Assembly (NCBI GenBank): GCA_034422875.1
Contig: DAOUJI010000098.1
Coordinates: 1-64,000, forward strand
DNA: 64,000 nucleotides
Origin: DAOUJI01 sp034422875
GTDB taxonomy: Bacteria > Chloroflexota > Dehalococcoidia > Lucifugimonadales > JAGWBF01
Direction: 5' to 3'
Positions within the stretch are counted from its first letter, which is position 1. Every line of letters starts with the position of its first letter. Positions 53,842 through 63,902 of this stretch are shown one piece after another. Under the pieces are notes generated by a model. It ran no database searches. It saw only the letters and a list, made by a program, of their open reading frames with translations, and was not told where the DNA came from. Position numbers and translations under genes: made by a program.

Positions 53842-56676
53842 ATGCCGTCCCAACCAGGGAACATGGAGACAGTCCGTGAGGAGGTGGTCAACACTCTTCT
53901 TGCTCAGTCGCTCCGTGAGCATGGGCTGTCGGCAAGGGGAGAACGTCGTAGTCGGCAACACATTCCCGACTTACGGGTCGAGTTGAGAACCAAAGACCTT
54001 GTACTGTTGGAGTGCAAGTGGGAAGGGTCAACAGGGCCTCTACAAGACCAACTACAAGAACGCTTGACACATTTCCCAACCGCTCTAGCCGTATGTGGCG
54101 TACTCTATCCAGACCGGTTACGACACTTCGAGAACACCAAAGAAGCGCTTGACGCCGCGACAGACCTACAGTGGTGGTTGTACGGCTCCCGCGGTGTAGC
54201 TTCATCGGACATCCGCATACGAACAGGGTCGGTGGCCGAGCTTGCCAACCATCTACGCACCCTTCCTCTGGCACTGGAGGGCATCGACCGAGTCGCGGCG
54301 GCGGCTGGCGTCATAGGATACGCCATCGAACAGGCGGCTCAAGCAATTGGGGATCACGCCAGAATCTCCCGCCGCATCGCCGACATTATTGCCGACACAG
54401 ACCAGGAGAAAAATCGCCAAGCCGCACTTCGCATAGGGTGTTTGGTCCTTTTCAACGCCATCGCATTTCAAGACCGTCTAGCTGCCGCAAACCACGATGT
54501 CCCGACTGTCAACGAATCCCAACGAGAAGGAATCTCGGGACTAAAAGACGCTTGGCGAGATATTTGTAACAACATAGACTACGTGCCTGTCTTCGAGCTA
54601 GCAGCAGACATTCTGGACGTGCTTAGTGATGGGCCGTCCGAGTTGCATACATCAGTCACCGCTCCTCTTGTCAAAGCTATGGAAGACACCCACAGGCTGG
54701 AGGGACACGATCTGTCGGGACGGCTATTCCACACCCTGCTAACCGACGCTAAATTCACTGGAGCCTACTACACGTCCGTCCCTGCAGCTACCCTCCTGTC
54801 CAGACTGGTGTTCCACAACTGGCCTCCGAACATTGATTGGAAGGACCACGAGTTCCCTGCGTCACTTAACGTCGCAGACCTGGCATGCGGCACCGGTACG
54901 TTGCTAATGGCCGTGGCTTCCGAAGTCGAACGACTGCACACCCATGCGGGAGGTCGACGCGCCGCGGATCTGCATAAAGCTATGGTAGAACAAGCGCTTC
55001 ATGGTTATGACGTACAGCTTTCGGCTGTTCATTTCGCAGCCACCAGCTTGGCCATGCTCAACCCCAACATACAGTTCGACCGAATGAATCTCTACGTGAT
55101 GCCCATAGGAGCTGACAGTGCCAAAGTGTCACTCGGGTCGCTTGATTTCCTTGGGGTTGACGAGGCAGCAGTCCAATTCGCATTATCTGCAGAAGGGATG
55201 GGAAGCAACGCACTAAGCGCGACCAGCGCCGAACAGGTGTCAGGTAGCGGTCCGAAAGGAGCCGAAGAAGGCGTAACAGCCAAGTTGCCGGACTTGGATC
55301 TGGCAATTATGAACCCTCCTTTCACACGCTCGGTAGGCGGCAACCTACTATTCGGCAGCCTGCCTCAGACAGACCGTCGGAAACTTCAGGACGAGCTATC
55401 TCGTCGATTGAAGTCACGGCAAGCATCCGCAACCGCAGGCCTTGGCGCGGCCTTTGTTGCTGCAGCTTCGCCTAAATTGCGGCCGGGCGAAGGACGATTG
55501 GCCCTAGTGCTGCCTGCCACCGTTTGCACCGGGCCATCATGGGAGCAGACTCGCTCTCTTATTGAAAAGGACTTTGTCCTAGACATGGTAATCACGTCCC
55601 ACGACCCTCTGCGATGGAACTTCTCAGACAGCACTGACTTGTCCGAAGCCCTGTTAGTAGCAACTCGGCGGCCCGAGATCAACGACACCGTCGACCACCG
55701 GACTGTCTTTGTAAATCTCTGGCAAAACCCGGACGGAGTGTTGGACGCTCACAGAGTTGCCCAAGCGGTCACGTCGACCACTCCGGCTAGACTGGAAGAG
55801 GCGGGCACTGCACTACTGGAAGTTGACGGACATCACATCGGAGAATTGTTTGCCATCCTGGAATCCAAAGTCGCCGGAACGAAGTGGGCCGGGGTGCAAT
55901 TCGCTCGCGGTGACATGGTGCGCTCTGCCCTTAAGCTACTGGATGGCAGCGAAGTCTGGATCCCGGGCGAGACAGAGTCGGCCATCATTCCTTTGTGTCG
56001 CCTGGATGAACTTGGAGAAGTAGGACCCGATAGACGTGATGTCTGGGATGGATTTGAACGAACAGACGCTGTCACAGCTTATCCGATGGTCGAGAACCAC
56101 GACACGAACGCAAGAAAGCACTTGACGACCAATCCCGACAAATACCTGTCCCCACTCTCTCAAGCTCGTCCGGGCCGTCAACTGAAGCGGATCGAACAAC
56201 TATGGCCAAAGGCAGGGAGACTCTTCATCGCTGAACGGCTGCGCCTTGATACCACTAGAATTATCGCCATGTGGTCGGAATCCAGAGCTCTGTCCAACGT
56301 ATGGTGGCCGATCCGAGTCGAAGACAACTCGGTAGAGAAAGCACTTACCGTTTGGTTGAATTCAAGCTTGGGCTTGCTCACGATTCTGGCACGAAGGACC
56401 AGCACTGAGGGCGGATGGGTGGCTATGAAGAAAGCTGACTTGGAAGAAATGCCAGTCCTCGACGTGCGCCTCCTTGCGGAGTCGCAGCTTCAGAGTCTAA
56501 CTGACTTGTTCGACTCACTGGCTGAAGAGGAATTCGAACGGCTGCCTGGAATGGACCATTGCCCGGTGCGACGAGCACTGGACGACGGAATCTCCCAAAT
56601 TCTCGACCTGCCTGACCTCGCCAACCTTCGCAGTCTTCTGGCATCCGAACCAGTAGTGTCCAACAGAAGATTATAG
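53842..56676 (+). CDS. Single-chain restriction-modification-like protein (type IIG-like)
   Basis: A 944-aa product. It has an N-terminal PD-(D/E)XK-like site (D43 in IPDLRVEL, E57-C-K59 in LLECKW), a helical linker, an N6-adenine methyltransferase with motif I D346-L-A-C-G-T-G-T and motif IV N491-P-P-F494, and a large C-terminal part that could read the target. Such fusions make restriction and methylation in one chain. It starts 17 bases after the TPP enzyme stop. Base usage is lower in GC than the neighbours. No separate specificity or nuclease gene is seen. Confidence 0.75.
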   Translation: MPSQPGNMETVREEVVNTLLAQSLREHGLSARGERRSRQHIPDLRVELRTKDLVLLECKWEGSTGPLQDQLQERLTHFPTALAVCGVLYPDRLRHFENTKEALDAATDLQWWLYGSRGVASSDIRIRTGSVAELANHLRTLPLALEGIDRVAAAAGVIGYAIEQAAQAIGDHARISRRIADIIADTDQEKNRQAALRIGCLVLFNAIAFQDRLAAANHDVPTVNESQREGISGLKDAWRDICNNIDYVPVFELAADILDVLSDGPSELHTSVTAPLVKAMEDTHRLEGHDLSGRLFHTLLTDAKFTGAYYTSVPAATLLSRLVFHNWPPNIDWKDHEFPASLNVADLACGTGTLLMAVASEVERLHTHAGGRRAADLHKAMVEQALHGYDVQLSAVHFAATSLAMLNPNIQFDRMNLYVMPIGADSAKVSLGSLDFLGVDEAAVQFALSAEGMGSNALSATSAEQVSGSGPKGAEEGVTAKLPDLDLAIMNPPFTRSVGGNLLFGSLPQTDRRKLQDELSRRLKSRQASATAGLGAAFVAAASPKLRPGEGRLALVLPATVCTGPSWEQTRSLIEKDFVLDMVITSHDPLRWNFSDSTDLSEALLVATRRPEINDTVDHRTVFVNLWQNPDGVLDAHRVAQAVTSTTPARLEEAGTALLEVDGHHIGELFAILESKVAGTKWAGVQFARGDMVRSALKLLDGSEVWIPGETESAIIPLCRLDELGEVGPDRRDVWDGFERTDAVTAYPMVENHDTNARKHLTTNPDKYLSPLSQARPGRQLKRIEQLWPKAGRLFIAERLRLDTTRIIAMWSESRALSNVWWPIRVEDNSVEKALTVWLNSSLGLLTILARRTSTEGGWVAMKKADLEEMPVLDVRLLAESQLQSLTDLFDSLAEEEFERLPGMDHCPVRRALDDGISQILDLPDLANLRSLLASEPVVSNRRL

Positions 56677-56757
56677 TGCTCCGTCGCGTTATTACGGGGC
56701 ATAAGTTGGTATGATTACGTAGAAATTATACGACGTAGCTAATATCTAGAAACTTCG

Positions 56758-56982
56758 ATGTCGGATGGAATGACAGAAGAGCGGGTCAGTCACCTCGAAG
56801 GGGCGTCCGGGCAGTGGGCTACCAAGGCGGACCTCGCTGGATTAGAAACCAGACTGACCAAAGATATCGGCGACTTGAGGGCGGAACTGAAGGGCGACAT
56901 CAGCAGCGTCATCAAGTGGATGGCCATGCTGCAACTCGCCGGGTTGGCAGCCATCGCCGCCATCATGGGGTTCCTGGCCTAG
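56758..56982 (+). CDS. Small coiled-coil protein with C-terminal membrane helix
   Basis: A 74-aa product: EERVSHLEGASGQW, then a heptad coil (LAGLETRLTKDIGDLRAELKGD), and a hydrophobic tail (MAMLQLAGLAAIAAIMGFLA). It is a paralogue of the 10514 protein by the shared RVSxLEGA N-terminus and the coil-then-helix layout. It lies 81 bases after the RM-like gene. An alternative ATG is at 56770. Confidence 0.6.
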   Translation: MSDGMTEERVSHLEGASGQWATKADLAGLETRLTKDIGDLRAELKGDISSVIKWMAMLQLAGLAAIAAIMGFLA

Positions 56983-57006
56983 AGACACCCCTTTTCTAAC
57001 TATCCA

Positions 57007-57789
57007 TTAGTCCCAGGCGGACTGGTCCTGGCCCGAATACTGGCGCATGGTCATGCCGCCGTCGATTACGAGCATGTGCCCTGTGATGTAGTCGGCCTCG
57101 TCGGATGACAGAAAGACCACTCCGTTGGCCTGGTCCAGCGGCTCGGCCACCCGGCCCAGAGGCACCGTTTTCTTGGTGTGCTCGTCTATCCTGGGGCTTT
57201 GGAGCCTGGGGTCGATGTTGGTGCGGGTCCCGCCCGGAGCAATGCAGTTGACGTTGATGCCGTACTTGGCCAGGTCGGCCGCCGCCGCACGGGTCAGCAT
57301 GTACACTCCGCCTTTGGACGCAGCGTAAGCAGTCTGGTTTTCAGAGATCACCATGGAGTTGACCGAGGCGGTGTTGACGATTTTCCCCTTGCGTCCCTGG
57401 TGTACCATTTGCTTTGCCGCAGCCTGTATGCCCAGGAAAACGCCCTTCAGGTTCACCGCTATCATGCGGTCCCATTCGTCCTCGGTCTGCTCCAGCACTG
57501 AGGCCCAACTAGCGACACCCGCGTTGTTGACCATGATGTCCAGACTGCCGTATGTCTCCACGGCGGCGGCCACCAGGCCTTCAACATCGGCCTTCTTGGA
57601 GACGTCCGCCGTCACGCCAATGGCCTGGCCACCTACGTCGTTTATCTCGTTGACGGTAGCCTGGAGGCCCTCCTCAGACCAGTCCGCCAGGACCAGCCGG
57701 GCGCCCTCCTGATTGAAGCGGCGGGACACTCCCCGGCCTATGCCGCTGCCGGCTCCTGTGACAATAGCTGTCTTGCCCTCAAGTCGCAT
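57007..57789 (-). CDS. Short-chain dehydrogenase/reductase
   Basis: A 260-aa classical SDR: TGAGSGIG near the N-terminus, NNAGVAS, catalytic Y-A-A-S-K in TAYAASKGG, and GGMTMRQYSG at the end. Intact catalytic residues contrast with the SDR at 7869. The substrate is unknown. ATG 57789 is chosen because it starts MRLEGKTAIVTGA. It lies 29 bases beyond the end of the Mo subunit gene (57819) and follows it in the same transcript. Confidence 0.9.
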   Translation of the reverse strand: MRLEGKTAIVTGAGSGIGRGVSRRFNQEGARLVLADWSEEGLQATVNEINDVGGQAIGVTADVSKKADVEGLVAAAVETYGSLDIMVNNAGVASWASVLEQTEDEWDRMIAVNLKGVFLGIQAAAKQMVHQGRKGKIVNTASVNSMVISENQTAYAASKGGVYMLTRAAAADLAKYGINVNCIAPGGTRTNIDPRLQSPRIDEHTKKTVPLGRVAEPLDQANGVVFLSSDEADYITGHMLVIDGGMTMRQYSGQDQSAWD

Positions 57790-57818
57790 CCGCTTAACTC
57801 CGTAGCTTTGTACCCAGA

Positions 57819-60128
57819 TTACTTGCCCTCTTTTGACTCCCACACCGCATCCAGAATGGTCCCTGGAGCCATCGGGAGCTTGTGCATCCTGACTCCCGTT
57901 GCGTGGTAAACGGCGTTGGCTATGGCTCCCGGAGGAGGCACTATGGGCACCTCACCGACGCCTCGTGCACCATATGGGTGACCGGGGTTGTGGCACTCGA
58001 TCATCACCGTCTCAATCATCGGCAGGTCGAGAGCGGTGGGCATCCGGTAGTCCAGGAAGGACGAGTTGGCCATCTGGCCCTGGTCGTTGAAGTAATACTC
58101 CTCGGTGAGCGCCCATCCTATGCCCTGGGAAGCGCCGCCTTGCATCTGCCCTTCCACATAGCTGGGGTGGATGGCCTTGCCCACATCCTGGAAGGTGGTA
58201 TAGCGCAGAACGTCCACCTTGCCGGTGTCTGGGTCCACTTCCACATCCACCATGTGGAGGGCGAAGGAGGGACCTTGTCCGGCGGGACTCAAGCTGGCCC
58301 GGCCTACAACGGGTCCTCCCGTGGCATTCAACCTTGCCGCCATCTCCTTGAAGGTCATCTTCAGTTCGGGGTCCGACTTGTGAGCGACTAAGCCATCGCT
58401 GTAAGTCACGTCATCGGACGAAACGTCCCATATACGAGCGGCCCGTTCTAGCATCTGCCGCTTGATGTCGTTGGCCGCTTCGTAGGAGGCCCAGCCGGTC
58501 ATAAAGGCAACCGAGCTCCCTCCGGTGATTTTGGTGTATCCGATGGAGTCCGTGTCCCCGACAGTGGGCTTGACATCCTCAGCCGAGATGCCCAGTTCCT
58601 CCGCCACGTGCATGGCCGCCACAGCCCGGGTGCCGCCAATGTCCACGGAGCCTTCAACCAGGCTCACGGTGCCGTCGGAGTTGACGCTGGCCACAGCGCT
58701 GGCAGGCCCCGTTGTGTTGCCCCAGAAACCCACGGCCACTCCCCGGCCCTGGTTGGGTCTGGTGAGGGGAGTCTTGTAGTGGTCGTGCTCCTTGGCCGTC
58801 TGGAGGATTTCAGGGTAGCCAGTCATGGGAAGCTGTGGACCCGTGATACGTCGGGTGCCTTCCTTGGCTCCGTTGAGAACGCGGAACTCTATCGGGTCCA
58901 TGCCGATTTTCTCGCATATCTGGTCCATCACCTGCTCGACAGCAAAGCCCGCGCCGCCCACGCCAGGCGCCCTATACGCCAGCACCTTGGGCATGTTGGT
59001 GATAACGTCCAGTCCTTCGGCCCGGGCGTTCTCCAGGTCGTAGGGCGTGAATACGTTCTGGGTTCCGCCCATGACCGGAGAGCCGGGGTATGCGCCCGCC
59101 TGGTATGCCAGGTATGCGTTGGCCGCAGTAATCTTGCCTTCGTTGGTGGCGCCTATTTTCACCTTCATGTATGAGCCTGACGTGGGGCCGGATGTTTCGA
59201 ATACTTCCGTCCGTGAGAGGCTGGCCTTAACCGGGCGGCCCGTCTTCCTGGAAAGGATGGCCACCACCGGCTCCAGTATGACGTGGAGCTTAGCCCCGAA
59301 TCCGCCGCCGATCTCCATAGGGGTCACTTTCACCTTGGACCGCGGCAGATTCAGGAGTCCCGCCAACTGGTCCCGGATGTTGAAGTGCCCCTGGCTACTG
59401 CCCCATACGGTCAGGGAACCGTCGGGACTCCATTGGGCGGTGGCGCTCTGAGGCTCGATAAATCCCTGGTGCACGGGCTGCGTCTCGAACTCCTGCTCGA
59501 TGATTATGTCAGCCTCTTTGAATCCCTTCTCAACGTCGCCAATCTCGTATACGAAGTGGTTGGCCACATTAGTCGATTCGGTGTCATCGGAGTCGTCCCG
59601 GAGACCGCCCGGCCTCAGCCCGGGGTTGGACAGGTTGGCCAGTCGCTCATGAATTTTAGGTGCGTCTTCCTTCATGGCGTCGCGCACGTTTATTGCGAAG
59701 GGAAGGACCTCGTAGTCCACCTCGATGAGCTTCAGCGCCTCTTCGGCTTCATGGAGGCTGGTGGCGGCCACCGCCGCTACGGCGTGGCCTTTGTAGAGGG
59801 CCTTGTCGGAGGCCATAGCCTGGTTGCTCAGGAATTTCATGTTTATCATGGAGCCTTCGCCCAGGTCGGCCACTTTCCCCGACGGCTGGGGGAAGTCGGC
59901 GCCGGTCACCACAGCCTTAACCCCAGGAAGAGCCAGGGCTTTGCTGGTGTCGATGGACTTGATGCGCGCGTGGGCGTGGGGGCTCCTTAAGACTCTCGCA
60001 TACAGAAGACCCGGCAGATTGACGTCCGCTCCGTATCTGGCCCTGCCGGTCACCTTGTCGGGACCGTCGTGCCGCACCGGTCGCGTCCCGATTACTTTGA
60101 GGTCTTGCACCTTAGCTTCAGTAGCCAT
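57819..60128 (-). CDS. Xanthine-dehydrogenase-family molybdopterin-binding large subunit
   Basis: A 769-aa protein with aldehyde-oxidase/xanthine-dehydrogenase hammerhead and Mo-binding domains (GRARYGADVNLPGLLYARVLRSPHAHARI; GGGFGAK-like GGFGAKLHV; GVGEVPIVPPPGAIANAV with the conserved catalytic Glu). It binds molybdopterin cytosine dinucleotide and hydroxylates a carbon or oxidises an aldehyde. The 2Fe-2S and FAD subunits (CoxS/CoxM) are not adjacent. Maturation genes may be xdhC and the mobA-like gene at 2.7-4.4 kb. Confidence 0.9.
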   Translation of the reverse strand: MATEAKVQDLKVIGTRPVRHDGPDKVTGRARYGADVNLPGLLYARVLRSPHAHARIKSIDTSKALALPGVKAVVTGADFPQPSGKVADLGEGSMINMKFLSNQAMASDKALYKGHAVAAVAATSLHEAEEALKLIEVDYEVLPFAINVRDAMKEDAPKIHERLANLSNPGLRPGGLRDDSDDTESTNVANHFVYEIGDVEKGFKEADIIIEQEFETQPVHQGFIEPQSATAQWSPDGSLTVWGSSQGHFNIRDQLAGLLNLPRSKVKVTPMEIGGGFGAKLHVILEPVVAILSRKTGRPVKASLSRTEVFETSGPTSGSYMKVKIGATNEGKITAANAYLAYQAGAYPGSPVMGGTQNVFTPYDLENARAEGLDVITNMPKVLAYRAPGVGGAGFAVEQVMDQICEKIGMDPIEFRVLNGAKEGTRRITGPQLPMTGYPEILQTAKEHDHYKTPLTRPNQGRGVAVGFWGNTTGPASAVASVNSDGTVSLVEGSVDIGGTRAVAAMHVAEELGISAEDVKPTVGDTDSIGYTKITGGSSVAFMTGWASYEAANDIKRQMLERAARIWDVSSDDVTYSDGLVAHKSDPELKMTFKEMAARLNATGGPVVGRASLSPAGQGPSFALHMVDVEVDPDTGKVDVLRYTTFQDVGKAIHPSYVEGQMQGGASQGIGWALTEEYYFNDQGQMANSSFLDYRMPTALDLPMIETVMIECHNPGHPYGARGVGEVPIVPPPGAIANAVYHATGVRMHKLPMAPGTILDAVWESKEGK

Positions 60129-60248
60129 GTCGTGTCATACCTCCACAGGAAATCTGGGCCATTTTACCATACCGCATTTCCGTGCGCGCCGTAGCCGTCC
60201 CGGGTTGCGCTGGGTGGGACGTGCATATAAGAGGCCGCCCCTAAAAGG

Positions 60249-60277
60249 AAAGAGCGGCTTGGACCAAGCCGCTCTTT
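60249..60277 (-). terminator. Terminator hairpin of the proVWX operon
   Basis: AAAGAGCGGCTTGG, a single A, and the complementary CCAAGCCGCTCTTT: a 14-bp perfect stem. On the minus strand it is followed by TTCCTTTTAG. It lies 32 bases past the proX stop. Confidence 0.75.
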
Positions 60278-60308
60278 CGTCCGTTTCGGGCAGTGCAACT
60301 AGGGTAAA

Positions 60309-61373
60309 TTAACCCTCATTGGCCAGTGCAGACCTGACCTTTTCGGCCGCCTCTGGCGTCACCCACTGCGTCCAAATATCGTTGTTCTGCAGGAACCAAA
60401 TAGCAGCGTCCTGACTTTCAGCATCCGGGTTGGCGTCAAGCCACTGGAAGATGGACTTGTAGACAGGGACACTGAACTCCCACTTTTGAAGCATCCCTAT
60501 GACGTCCGGGGCACGTGGAAGCAGGCTCTTGTTAACGGCCACTAAAACGAGGGAGTCATCAAAGGCGCAAGCCTTGTCAGCCTCCCAGCATTCCATTGAA
60601 TAGGGAGGTTCTTCCAGGCGGACCAAGTCCAACTTAAGGGCGGGGTCGCCAGTGCCCCACATGTAGCCGAGCCACGGCTCTTCCCTTTCATAGGCGCCGA
60701 ATATCTCGGCGAACATCGCGTCCTGAGAGCCTGGGTTTAAAACGTGGAGGTCGTCAGCAAGTCCATAGGCCTCAATCTGAGCGCGCCCTACCGCCTCGCA
60801 GGACCAATCAACAAGACACCCGACTAGGCGAGCCTTGCCCCGGCTGTCAGGAGTGGAGAAAAGTTCCTGGAATTCGGGCTTCTTCAGGTCCTGGGGAGTT
60901 TTGAGGTCAGGATTTGCGTCGGCAATGTATTTCGGCACGACGAAGGTGCTCTGCCAGTCTCCCACCAAGCTGGTGCCGACCGACACTACTTCTCCGAGTT
61001 GAACAGCTTCTTCCCATCCAAGCGATTGGTTAGGCAGCCAAATTTCAAGGGTCACGTGGATGTCGCCTGCTACCAGACCCTCAAAATTGGGGAGAGTGCC
61101 TCCCAAAACGGCATCGGTCGGATAGCCATAGCCATGCTCTACAATGTACTGGGCAATCCGGTTCTGGACTTGGGCGCTGGTCCAGTTGAGGTCGGAAAAG
61201 ACGATAGTCTCTTTAGGCGGTTCGGGAGTGGCCGTGGGTTGGGGTGTGGCCGTGGGCTCGGCCGGGACGGGTGTTGCCGTAGGGTCTTCGCCCGCGCATC
61301 CTACAGCCGCCAACGAGACGATAAATAGGGCCGCCAGGAGAAAGCCCCACTTTAGAGCTATGAATCGGCGCAT
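60309..61373 (-). CDS. proX: Glycine betaine/proline ABC transporter substrate-binding lipoprotein
   Basis: A 354-aa OpuAC/ProX-like lipoprotein: signal sequence to lipobox AAVGC, a Thr/Pro/Ala-rich linker (TPQPTATPEPP), then the binding domain with aromatic-rich WLPNQSLGW and PWLGYMWG sequences that can form a quaternary-ammonium box. It imports glycine betaine or related osmolytes. It is the last gene of the proVWX transcript, followed by the hairpin at 60249. Confidence 0.9.
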   Translation of the reverse strand: MRRFIALKWGFLLAALFIVSLAAVGCAGEDPTATPVPAEPTATPQPTATPEPPKETIVFSDLNWTSAQVQNRIAQYIVEHGYGYPTDAVLGGTLPNFEGLVAGDIHVTLEIWLPNQSLGWEEAVQLGEVVSVGTSLVGDWQSTFVVPKYIADANPDLKTPQDLKKPEFQELFSTPDSRGKARLVGCLVDWSCEAVGRAQIEAYGLADDLHVLNPGSQDAMFAEIFGAYEREEPWLGYMWGTGDPALKLDLVRLEEPPYSMECWEADKACAFDDSLVLVAVNKSLLPRAPDVIGMLQKWEFSVPVYKSIFQWLDANPDAESQDAAIWFLQNNDIWTQWVTPEAAEKVRSALANEG

Positions 61374-61498
61374 ATTGTCGACCTCCTAAAATTGTTGCAA
61401 CCTATTGACTGGGCGCTACTCTTTTACTAGGTTTCGTCTTGGTTGTCAACTTTGCCGGTGTTTCCTGCCTTGGATTTAGCTCCACCAGACTCAACGCC

Positions 61499-62575
61499 CT
61501 AGTTCCCACCGGACAATGCCTGTTCCCTGGATTTGGCCATCGCTTGAGTGATTCTGTCGATCACGACAGCGATAAAGACAATGGCCAGCCCACCTATAAG
61601 GGCATTGCCAGCCTCCCTGCGTCCTAGAGCCCGCAGCACGACTTCGCCAAGGCCGCCAGCAGCCACCAGAGACGCCACAACAACCATAGAAAGGGCGAGC
61701 ATCGTGGTCTGGTTCACTCCAGCCATAATAGTCGGGAGAGCCATCGGGATCTGAACTTTAACAAGGAGCTGCGTCGGGGTGGCGCCGAATGAGCGGGCCG
61801 CCTCCACTGTCTGTGGCGAGACCTGCCTGATTCCCAGGTTGGTCAGCCGTATCACCGGGGGCATTGCGTATATCACGGTAGCCATGACACCCGGCATTGT
61901 TCCCAAGCCGAACAGGAGAACGGCAGGCACCAGATAAACAAAGCTGGGCATGGTCTGAGCGCCGTCCAGGACGGGTCTCATAATGTTGTCTGCCCAGCGA
62001 CTTCGAGCTCCCAGAACACCAAGCGGTATTCCGATCATAAGGCATATGACCACCGATACGACAATTAAGGCGATGGTCTCCATTGCACTTGCCCACAAGC
62101 TTTCAGGGTTGTCAGGGAGTCTGCCCATAAGCCCGATCAACAGCAAGGCAGCGCTGGCGAACAAGGCCAAGCTCGGTCCGGAAACGCGCCAAGCCAAAAG
62201 GCCCACGGCAACCAGAATGGCTGGCCAGGGAACCCACCGCAGACCGTCTTCCAGATGCACCATCACCTTGAGCACAGCTTCCTTAATTCCGTCGAACAAC
62301 CAGTCGAGATTGGCAGTCAACCAATCGACCGCTTCATCTATTCCGCTTCCGATGGTCCGCCCCCAGGCGACTGGGAAGCCCAAGTCGTGCCCCCATCCCG
62401 CGGATGCGATGGCTCCTACCACCACCACCAAGACTGCCGCGATGGGCGCCCATATCCGGAAGGGAGCTTTGGAAAACCTGTTTAACAGGTCCTCAACCTT
62501 CACTGGAATACTAGTTGGCGCAGTAGGTTGGTCTTGGGTCTCGAGGTCTTCCTCGCCTTGGACGGCGTTAGCCAC
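61499..62575 (-). CDS. proW: Glycine betaine/proline ABC transporter permease
   Basis: A 358-aa permease with about seven hydrophobic segments and an EAA-like loop (VEAARSFGATPTQLLVKVQIP). It matches ProW/OpuAB. A charged N-terminal tail of about 35 residues precedes the helices. It assembles with the ProV ATPase and the ProX lipoprotein. Confidence 0.92.
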   Translation of the reverse strand: MANAVQGEEDLETQDQPTAPTSIPVKVEDLLNRFSKAPFRIWAPIAAVLVVVVGAIASAGWGHDLGFPVAWGRTIGSGIDEAVDWLTANLDWLFDGIKEAVLKVMVHLEDGLRWVPWPAILVAVGLLAWRVSGPSLALFASAALLLIGLMGRLPDNPESLWASAMETIALIVVSVVICLMIGIPLGVLGARSRWADNIMRPVLDGAQTMPSFVYLVPAVLLFGLGTMPGVMATVIYAMPPVIRLTNLGIRQVSPQTVEAARSFGATPTQLLVKVQIPMALPTIMAGVNQTTMLALSMVVVASLVAAGGLGEVVLRALGRREAGNALIGGLAIVFIAVVIDRITQAMAKSREQALSGGN

Positions 62576-62642
62576 AGGATGCCTCCTGAAAAGGGGTCGT
62601 CACGACCGGAAGTAAGAGCGGGCCGACGGTGGAGTCGAAGAG

Positions 62643-63902
62643 CTACTGGTCCTCTGAGATGGCCTCTGCGAGTGCATAGCGGTGCACAACGCCCATCAGC
62701 TTCCCGTCTTCATCCACCACCGGGATAGGATAGTTGCTGGACATGCAGATCGGGATTAGTTGTTCCAGAGCAACATCGTTGGAGATGGGTTCCGGGTCGG
62801 TGTAAAGGTAACGCTCGATATGGTCTCCCAGCTTGTCCACGCCTGCTTGCAAAGCTGCGTGGGCTTGTTCGATAGTGAGCATTCCCAGGTAGTTGTCGTC
62901 ATCGTCAAGCACCAAAGCCAAGTCGGTGGCATCTCCACGCATAGCCTGGAGAGCATCCTGGGGGCCCTTGCGGCACTGGATGACCGTTGAGGGTTCCTCC
63001 ATCACGTGGTTGGCTGTGAGAATGGACTCCTTACGGACGTCCTGAGTGAACTCGGCGACGTAATCGTCTTCGGGGCTGAGCACGATATCTTCAGGCTGGC
63101 CTATCTGCACCACGGCCCCGTCACGCATTATCGCGATGCGATCACCCAGCTTCAGCGCCTCGGCCAGGTCGTGGGTGATAAACACAATAGTCTTGTTGAG
63201 CTCCTTCTGAAGCCGAACGAGTTCGTCCTGCATATGCCTACGAATAAGGGGGTCCAGCCCGCTGAAGGGCTCGTCCATCAGCAGTATGTCAGGGTCCATT
63301 GCCAACGCCCTGGCCAGTCCAACCCTCTGCTGCATGCCGCCGCTCAACTCTCTGGGATACGACCGTTCCCAGCCGTCCAGGCCCACCAGCTCCAGCATCT
63401 CCATAGTCTTGGAGTATCTCTCCGACTTTTCGATTCCCCGGATCTCCAGTCCCCAGGAGGCGTTGTCAATTACGTTGCGGTGAGGGAGAAGGCCGTAATG
63501 CTGGAACACCATAGCCACTTTCCCCCGGCGGAACTCAGTCAGCCTCTGGTCATCGGCCTTGATGATGTCCTCTCCGTCCACAACGATCTCGCCGGCGGTG
63601 GGCTCGATGAGCCGTGTGAGGCAACGGACCAGGGTCGATTTGCCGCTGCCCGACAGACCCATAACGACAAATGTTTCTCCCTGGTGGACGTCGAAGGTGA
63701 CCTGCTGAAGTGCGATAACCAGCCCCAGGTTCTCCTGAATATCGCGTTTGCCTAAGCCGACGTTTTCAGAGATGAGGGCCTGCTGAGGGTTTCTTCCGTA
63801 GACCTTCCACAGGTCCTTGACCGAGATAGTAGGATCACTCAGTCCGTTGGAGCCACCATTTCGGTTCTCAACATACGTCCTGCCTGGAGCTTCTACCGCC
63901 AT
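62643..63902 (-). CDS. proV: Glycine betaine/proline ABC transporter ATP-binding protein
   Basis: A 419-aa ATPase: Walker A G82-L-S-G-S-G-K88-S-T, signature LSGGMQQR, Walker B ILLMDEPF, then two C-terminal CBS domains (TANHVMEEPSTVI and EPISNDVALEQLIPI) that in the family sense ionic strength or nucleotide. It is the first gene of the operon. ATG 63902 is used: GGAAGGGAG precedes it. The frame is open 22 codons further without an RBS. Confidence 0.92.
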   Translation of the reverse strand: MAVEAPGRTYVENRNGGSNGLSDPTISVKDLWKVYGRNPQQALISENVGLGKRDIQENLGLVIALQQVTFDVHQGETFVVMGLSGSGKSTLVRCLTRLIEPTAGEIVVDGEDIIKADDQRLTEFRRGKVAMVFQHYGLLPHRNVIDNASWGLEIRGIEKSERYSKTMEMLELVGLDGWERSYPRELSGGMQQRVGLARALAMDPDILLMDEPFSGLDPLIRRHMQDELVRLQKELNKTIVFITHDLAEALKLGDRIAIMRDGAVVQIGQPEDIVLSPEDDYVAEFTQDVRKESILTANHVMEEPSTVIQCRKGPQDALQAMRGDATDLALVLDDDDNYLGMLTIEQAHAALQAGVDKLGDHIERYLYTDPEPISNDVALEQLIPICMSSNYPIPVVDEDGKLMGVVHRYALAEAISEDQ

